From Salinarimonadaceae bacterium (lineage in GTDB: Bacteria; Pseudomonadota; Alphaproteobacteria; Rhizobiales; Beijerinckiaceae), in the NCBI GenBank assembly GCA_007693435.1, contig REDO01000059.1, positions 1 to 38,343 of the forward strand: 38,343 nucleotides of DNA. Reading direction: 5' to 3'. Below are positions 33,761 through 38,343 of this stretch, one piece after another (the stretch's first letter is position 1; each line of letters begins with the position of its first letter). The notes below the pieces were generated by a model, which saw only the letters and a program-made list of their open reading frames with translations, did no database searches and was not told the origin of the DNA. The translations under genes and the position numbers were made by a program.

Positions 33761-35572
33761 TCAATCCTCCATCTTGAGCGCGGCGATGAAGGCTTCCTGC
33801 GGGATCTCCACCTTGCCGAACTGGCGCATGCGCTTCTTGCCCGCTTTCTGCTTCTCGAGCAGCTTGCGCTTGCGGGTGGCGTCGCCGCCATAGCACTTGG
33901 CCGTGACGTCCTTGCGCAGGGCCCTGATCGTCTCGCGGGCGATGATCTTGCCGCCGATCGCCGCCTGGACGGGAATCTGGAACATATGCGGCGGGATCAG
34001 CTCCTTCAGCTTCTCGCACATCGCGCGACCCCGGTTCTCCGCGCGGTTGCGGTGGACGAGCATCGAGAGCGCGTCCACGGGTTCGGCGTTGACGAGGATC
34101 GACATCTTGACCAGATCGCCCTCGCGGTAATCCGTGATGGCGTAATCGAAAGAGGCGTAGCCCTTCGAGATCGACTTCAACCGGTCGTAGAAATCGAAGA
34201 CGACTTCGTTCAATGGCAGGTCGTAGACGACCATGGCGCGCTTGCCGACATAGTTGAGGTCGATCTGGACGCCGCGGCGGTCCTGGCAGAGCTTGAGCAC
34301 GGCGCCGAGATATTCGTCGGGCGTCAGGATCGTCGCGCGGATCCACGGCTCGGTGATGGCCTCGATCTTCATCACGTCCGGCATGTCGGCCGGGTTGTGC
34401 AGCTCCACCTCCGAGCCGTCGCGCAGTCGCAGCTTGTAGACGACGGAGGGAGCGGTCGAGATCAGGTCGAGATTGAATTCGCGCTCCAGGCGCTCCTGAA
34501 CGATCTCGAGATGCAAGAGCCCGAGAAATCCGCAGCGAAAACCGAAGCCGAGCGCCGCCGAGCTCTCCATTTCATACGAGAAGCTGGCGTCGTTGAGGCG
34601 CAACCTGCCCATGGCCGCGCGCAGATCGTCGAAATCTCCGGCGTCGACCGGGAACAGCCCGCAGAACACCACCGGCTGCACCGGCTTGAAGCCCGGCAGC
34701 ATCGCCGCGCAGGGGCGCTTGTCCTCGGTGATCGTATCGCCGACGCGGGTGTCGGCGACCTCCTTGATCGAGCCGGTGAAGAAGCCGACCTCGCCGGGGC
34801 CTAGCTCCGCGACGTCCACCATCTTGGGCCGGAAGACGCCGATCTTGTCGACGCCGTGCACGGCGTCCGTGCCCATCAGCCGGATGTTCTGGCCCTTCTT
34901 CATGACGCCGTCGATGATGCGCACAAGCACGACGACGCCGAGATAGGCGTCATACCAGCTGTCGACGAGCATCGCCTTCAGCGGTCCCTTGCGGTCGCCC
35001 TTGGGCGGGGGCAGGCGGGTGACGATGGCCTCCAGCACGGCCTCGATGTTGAGCCCGGTCTTCGCCGAGATCTCGACGGCCTGCGAGGCGTCGAGCCCGA
35101 TCACCTCCTCGATCTGCTCCTTCACGCGCTCGGGTTCGGCGGCGGGAAGGTCGACCTTGTTGAGGACGGGGACGATCTCGTGGTCTGCGTCGAGCGCCTG
35201 ATAGACGTTGGCGAGCGTCTGCGCCTCCACGCCCTGCGAGGCGTCGACGACGAGCAGCGAGCCCTCGCAGGCCTGAAGCGAGCGTGAGACCTCATAGGCG
35301 AAATCGACGTGGCCGGGCGTGTCCATCAGATTGAGGATATAGGTCTTGCCGTCCTTGGCCGGATATTCCAGTCGCACGGTCTGCGCCTTGATCGTGATGC
35401 CGCGCTCGCGCTCGATATCCATCGAATCGAGCACCTGCTCCTGCATCTCGCGCTCGGTGAGCGTGCCGGTGAACTGGATCAGCCGATCCGCCAGCGTCGA
35501 CTTGCCGTGGTCGATATGGGCGACGATGGAGAAATTACGGATGTTGTCGATTGTCTCGGCGGTCATGGTCAT
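33761..35572 (-). CDS. lepA: Elongation factor 4 (LepA)
   Basis: LepA is a translational GTPase that acts on stalled or mispositioned ribosomes. The 603-residue product has G1 AHIDHGKS (about 18-25), G3 DTPGHVDF and G4 NKVDLP, domains II and III, and the LepA-specific C-terminal domain with [17 protein letters not shown] and GKKRMRQ near the end. The start may be either of two ATGs two codons apart (35572 or 35566), and no strong ribosome binding site decides. The 185-base gap upstream shows no gene. Confidence 0.96.
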   Translation of the reverse strand: MTMTAETIDNIRNFSIVAHIDHGKSTLADRLIQFTGTLTEREMQEQVLDSMDIERERGITIKAQTVRLEYPAKDGKTYILNLMDTPGHVDFAYEVSRSLQACEGSLLVVDASQGVEAQTLANVYQALDADHEIVPVLNKVDLPAAEPERVKEQIEEVIGLDASQAVEISAKTGLNIEAVLEAIVTRLPPPKGDRKGPLKAMLVDSWYDAYLGVVVLVRIIDGVMKKGQNIRLMGTDAVHGVDKIGVFRPKMVDVAELGPGEVGFFTGSIKEVADTRVGDTITEDKRPCAAMLPGFKPVQPVVFCGLFPVDAGDFDDLRAAMGRLRLNDASFSYEMESSAALGFGFRCGFLGLLHLEIVQERLEREFNLDLISTAPSVVYKLRLRDGSEVELHNPADMPDVMKIEAITEPWIRATILTPDEYLGAVLKLCQDRRGVQIDLNYVGKRAMVVYDLPLNEVVFDFYDRLKSISKGYASFDYAITDYREGDLVKMSILVNAEPVDALSMLVHRNRAENRGRAMCEKLKELIPPHMFQIPVQAAIGGKIIARETIRALRKDVTAKCYGGDATRKRKLLEKQKAGKKRMRQFGKVEIPQEAFIAALKMED

Positions 35573-35708
35573 CCAGTCGTCGGCGCAAAGCCGCGCTCGC
35601 GCGCGTCACGCAAGTGATTGACGCACGGGATAGCAGGGGGGCGCGGCTTCGCCAAGGCGTCACGGCGTTCTCATCCTTTCGATAAGGCTTGACGCGCCGG
35701 ACTCCAAG

Positions 35709-35732
35709 AGCCGGCGGCGTCGCATGCCGGCT
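35709..35732 (-). terminator. Hairpin after the large GNAT-zincin gene
   Basis: AGCCGGC and GCCGGCT, perfect 7-base arms with a 10-base spacer, lie 26 bases past the stop of the large gene. No T-run follows. Confidence 0.4.
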
Positions 35733-35757
35733 GATGGGTTCCGCGGGCGGATCGATT

Positions 35758-38343
35758 CTACCGGGCCCCGCTGGCGCGGCCTTCGATTCCAAAGAAGTCG
35801 ATGATCTCGACGGGATCGACGCTGTAGGGCGTATCCTTCTGCCAGTAGCTCCAGTTTTCGGCCATTCGCAGGGTCAGGTCGGAGAAGAACAGGCTCTCGC
35901 CCGTATCGACGTTTCTGATCTCGTAGTCGCGTTTTCCGGAACTGCCGTCGCGAAACGGCGACTGCTGGAAGTTCGCCCAACGGTGTTTCAGCTCCACGGT
36001 GTAGCGCTGTCCGTTGAAGCCGATGATCGTCTGGTCGCCGACGCTGGAATGCATGTCGACGAAGTACTGCATAACGGCGGATATCTGCTGGCTGGTGACG
36101 CCTTGTTCGAGAACGCGGTCGTTCATTTCCGCCCAGTTGCTGAGAAGATCCGCGCCCTCTGGAAGGAAACCGGTGACCGAGCGATAGACGAGGTCGGTCA
36201 TTTCCGGATCGGGATACATGCTCGCCTGAAGCTGTTCCACCGGCATGCCGTTCACGCTGGTCAGCGAACGGATGAAGTCTCCGGTCACCGGTTGGCCGAC
36301 AGGGAATACGGTTTCGTCGAGGGTCAGCCGGCTCGTATCGACCGGACGGATTCCCGACCGGCCGGACGGTTGAACGCGACCGCTGTCGAAGCTCTCCCCC
36401 TGCACGTACTGCATGATTCCCATGTCGGTCGGATTCGTCGGAAGACCCGAATCGAGAACGCGCAAGGGGGCCGTCAGCGTCCCGTCGGAAATCCACGACA
36501 GGTCGTCGCGGTATCCGCCGGAAGTCGGCGTGGTCATATAGGCTGTGGAGCCCTCCTGCGATACCGGCCCGTCCCGTCGAGCCGCCTCGTCGAGGAAGAC
36601 GTCGAAAAGTTGGCGCAGGTTGTCCGGCGGGACGTCGAGCGCGGCCTGCGCGTTGAAGGAAAGGGTCGCGGACGGATCCTCTGCGAGCGGCCAGCGCAAG
36701 AAGGTTAATGCGCCAAATTCCGGCAAGCCCTCGCCTGGTTGCCCGGCGCGTAGCGAGACGATGCGGGCGAGGACTTCGTTGGCCCTCAAAGGGCTGCGGC
36801 GATAGACGTTGAGCGTTCCATCGTAAGCCGCCGCAGGCGGAACGTCCCGACCCGATTCCTCCAGCGCGGCGTGCTCCCCCGGCTCGATGCGGACCAGATA
36901 CTGGTCATTGAACAAGGTCTCCGCATCGGCCGGGTCCAGACCGGGATAGAGTCGGGCGATCATTTCCTCGCGCGTCACCGCACCGGACGTCGCATTCGAT
37001 GAGGAGAGACCGCGAATCTGCCCAACCGGTTCGAGATTGAGACGGAAATCGCGCGCCTGATCGGGGGCCTTCGACACCAAAGCGTGAGTGAACTCGTGCA
37101 GGACGGTGTTCTCGAACACGATGACCGGATCGGAAGCCAAATTGTACCGGGCGAGCGCGGAGGGCGCCGCCAGCATGACTTCGCCGGTGCGCTCGTTCGC
37201 CATTCCCGTGATGATCGTGTCGTATGACGGGTCGTTCACGTAGTCGGGTGAACGGTTTGTGAGCGTCAGCCCGCGCAGGGCGCCCGGCGCCCGCGCTTCG
37301 ATCAGATCGAGCATGGGGATCGCCGCGTTGACGATCTCGAGCATCTCGGCTTCCGAATGCTCCGGCCAGTAAGCCATATCGTTGGACGGCGTCCGCGAGA
37401 GCGATACGCCGTAGCGATCGGCCAGCACCGCTTCGGCCTGCGCGAGCGTCGTGACGACGGGAGCGGGAGCGTTCGCTCCCCTGACGGGGCCGGTCCCTCC
37501 GTCATTGGGCGTCCGCATGGAGTCTGGGCCGCGCGGACCAACGTCCTCATCCGGGGGCGAGGGTGGGCGACGCCATTCGAACACGTTGAGCGCGCCGCCG
37601 CCCGGGTTCAGCAACCGACGCCCGCCGAGACTTTCGTAAAACGCGTCGAGCGACGTATTGAGCGAGCGCAAGCGCATGATGTCGCGCGGCGCGGCCTCAA
37701 ACATCGCGTCCAGAAGCGTCCTCGCCACGTTCGAGCCCGGCGGGCCGAATCTCAGGAGCGCTTTGGCGTAGAGGATGCCGTTCTGCGACGGGTCGAAGAT
37801 GTCGCGGGAGATGACGTAGGACCCGACTCCGATCACTGAGCCCCGTTCATCAATCACAGCGATCACCTGGTCGGGATCGGTCGCCAGACGAAGCGAAATT
37901 TGCTCCGCGATATCGGCTCTGTCGAGAACGAGCGGATCGCCTTGAGCCCCCGCCTGATCGGCTGCGGCGATCGTGGCGTCGAGCAAGGCGTTCACCTCTG
38001 CGATCAGCTCCGGTCGCTGGCCGAGATTGACCGCTTCGCCCGGCGTCGCTCCCGCGCTTGCCGCCGCAGGAGCCGTCGGAGCCGAGGTGATCAGCCTGCC
38101 GGAACCGAAGCCCTGGCTGTGCATCGCGAGTTCGCGGGCGAGATCGTCTAGCGACATATCGGGGTTGAGCGGCCGCAGGCGGTCGAAATCCGCCCGCGTG
38201 AAGGTTCCGCCCCGGATGTAGCGCTCTACGGCGTCGCTGGTCGGCTCCGGAGTCGCGGACGGAACTTCCGCCTCGTCTTCTCCGCCTGCGTCCGGTTCGT
38301 CGGCTGGCGCTGCGGCGGCTGCGTCGGCGTTTGGCGGCGTTCC
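35758..38343 (-). CDS. Large multidomain protein with GNAT-like and zincin-like (HEFTH) domains, truncated at right edge
   Basis: The frame is open from the stop at 35758 to the window end, 861 codons, so the N terminus lies outside. Counting from the in-frame Met at 38157, 62 earlier codons are also open and encode an acidic Ala/Pro/Glu-rich stretch and then TFTRADFDRLRPLNPD. Residues about 90-193 resemble a GNAT acetyltransferase: AVIDERGSVIGVGSYVI, VARTLLDAMFEAA and NTSLDAFYESLGGRR. A Pro/Gly linker follows. Residues about 240-480 hold HEFTH (354-358, DNA 37084-37098) in FENTVLHEFTHALV, as in zinc metallopeptidases, with NEVLAR (E461) as a possible third ligand. The last 300 residues match nothing I know. 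Base composition is somewhat lower in G+C than the neighbours. A secreted effector or toxin is one idea; function is unknown. Confidence 0.7.
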   Translation of the reverse strand, partial: GTPPNADAAAAAPADEPDAGGEDEAEVPSATPEPTSDAVERYIRGGTFTRADFDRLRPLNPDMSLDDLARELAMHSQGFGSGRLITSAPTAPAAASAGATPGEAVNLGQRPELIAEVNALLDATIAAADQAGAQGDPLVLDRADIAEQISLRLATDPDQVIAVIDERGSVIGVGSYVISRDIFDPSQNGILYAKALLRFGPPGSNVARTLLDAMFEAAPRDIMRLRSLNTSLDAFYESLGGRRLLNPGGGALNVFEWRRPPSPPDEDVGPRGPDSMRTPNDGGTGPVRGANAPAPVVTTLAQAEAVLADRYGVSLSRTPSNDMAYWPEHSEAEMLEIVNAAIPMLDLIEARAPGALRGLTLTNRSPDYVNDPSYDTIITGMANERTGEVMLAAPSALARYNLASDPVIVFENTVLHEFTHALVSKAPDQARDFRLNLEPVGQIRGLSSSNATSGAVTREEMIARLYPGLDPADAETLFNDQYLVRIEPGEHAALEESGRDVPPAAAYDGTLNVYRRSPLRANEVLARIVSLRAGQPGEGLPEFGALTFLRWPLAEDPSATLSFNAQAALDVPPDNLRQLFDVFLDEAARRDGPVSQEGSTAYMTTPTSGGYRDDLSWISDGTLTAPLRVLDSGLPTNPTDMGIMQYVQGESFDSGRVQPSGRSGIRPVDTSRLTLDETVFPVGQPVTGDFIRSLTSVNGMPVEQLQASMYPDPEMTDLVYRSVTGFLPEGADLLSNWAEMNDRVLEQGVTSQQISAVMQYFVDMHSSVGDQTIIGFNGQRYTVELKHRWANFQQSPFRDGSSGKRDYEIRNVDTGESLFFSDLTLRMAENWSYWQKDTPYSVDPVEIIDFFGIEGRASGAR

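Overview
The window is a G+C-rich chromosomal segment from an alphaproteobacterium, most likely order Hyphomicrobiales (Rhizobiales) in the broad Methylobacterium/Beijerinckiaceae/Salinarimonas neighbourhood. Supporting markers are FtcR (orphan flagellar regulator), EipA/DUF1134, ChpT beside a hybrid-CheA chemotaxis operon, DUF4167 and DUF1489 proteins, the lysC-ptsP-prfA-prmC run and aroK-aroB-corC synteny. I saw no tRNA, rRNA, CRISPR array, insertion sequence or prophage. All placements are by reading the sequence; no database search was possible.

Layout. 1-104 (-): 5' end of an unrecognised gene running off the left edge, fed by an island about 85% A+T. 294-2347: divergent hemW (-) and a MOSC protein (+). 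2517-9273 (-): DUF4167 protein, then prmC, prfA, ptsP and lysC, transcribed lysC to prmC as a probable operon. 9494-10761: ubiG (+), tail-to-tail with a GNAT acetyltransferase (-). 11029-11172 (-): a 47-residue membrane microprotein. 11319-13970 (-): clpB with a heat-shock-sigma-like promoter. 14215-14451 (+): a small hydrophilic protein behind a textbook EcfG general-stress promoter. 14582-15247 (-): ftcR. 15622-19244 (+): DUF1489, then aroK-aroB-corC with overlapping or near-abutting genes. 19264-24015 (-): M20 peptidase, MarR-like regulator and a dctP-dctQ-dctM TRAP transporter. 24261-26237 (-): membrane-anchored coiled-coil protein and eipA. 26401-26937 (+): exported YHS-like protein. 27092-33706 (+): chpT and cheA-W-Y-B-R. 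33761-35572 (-): lepA. 35758-38343 (-): a very large multidomain protein, open at the right edge, with a GNAT-like domain and an HEFTH zincin motif.

How the parts fit. Most of the window is housekeeping: translation termination (RF1 and its methyltransferase PrmC), EF4/LepA, nitrogen-PTS phosphotransfer, aspartate-family and shikimate biosynthesis, ubiquinone, heme chaperoning and ClpB. Regulation and behaviour are represented by ftcR, chpT and the che operon, which together touch flagella, the CtrA phosphorelay and chemotaxis. Several intergenic hairpins contain or abut stop codons, suggesting a shared style of 3' end. The least ordinary elements are the GNAT-zincin protein at the right edge, the AT-rich promoter at the left edge, and two small proteins under probable stress promoters.
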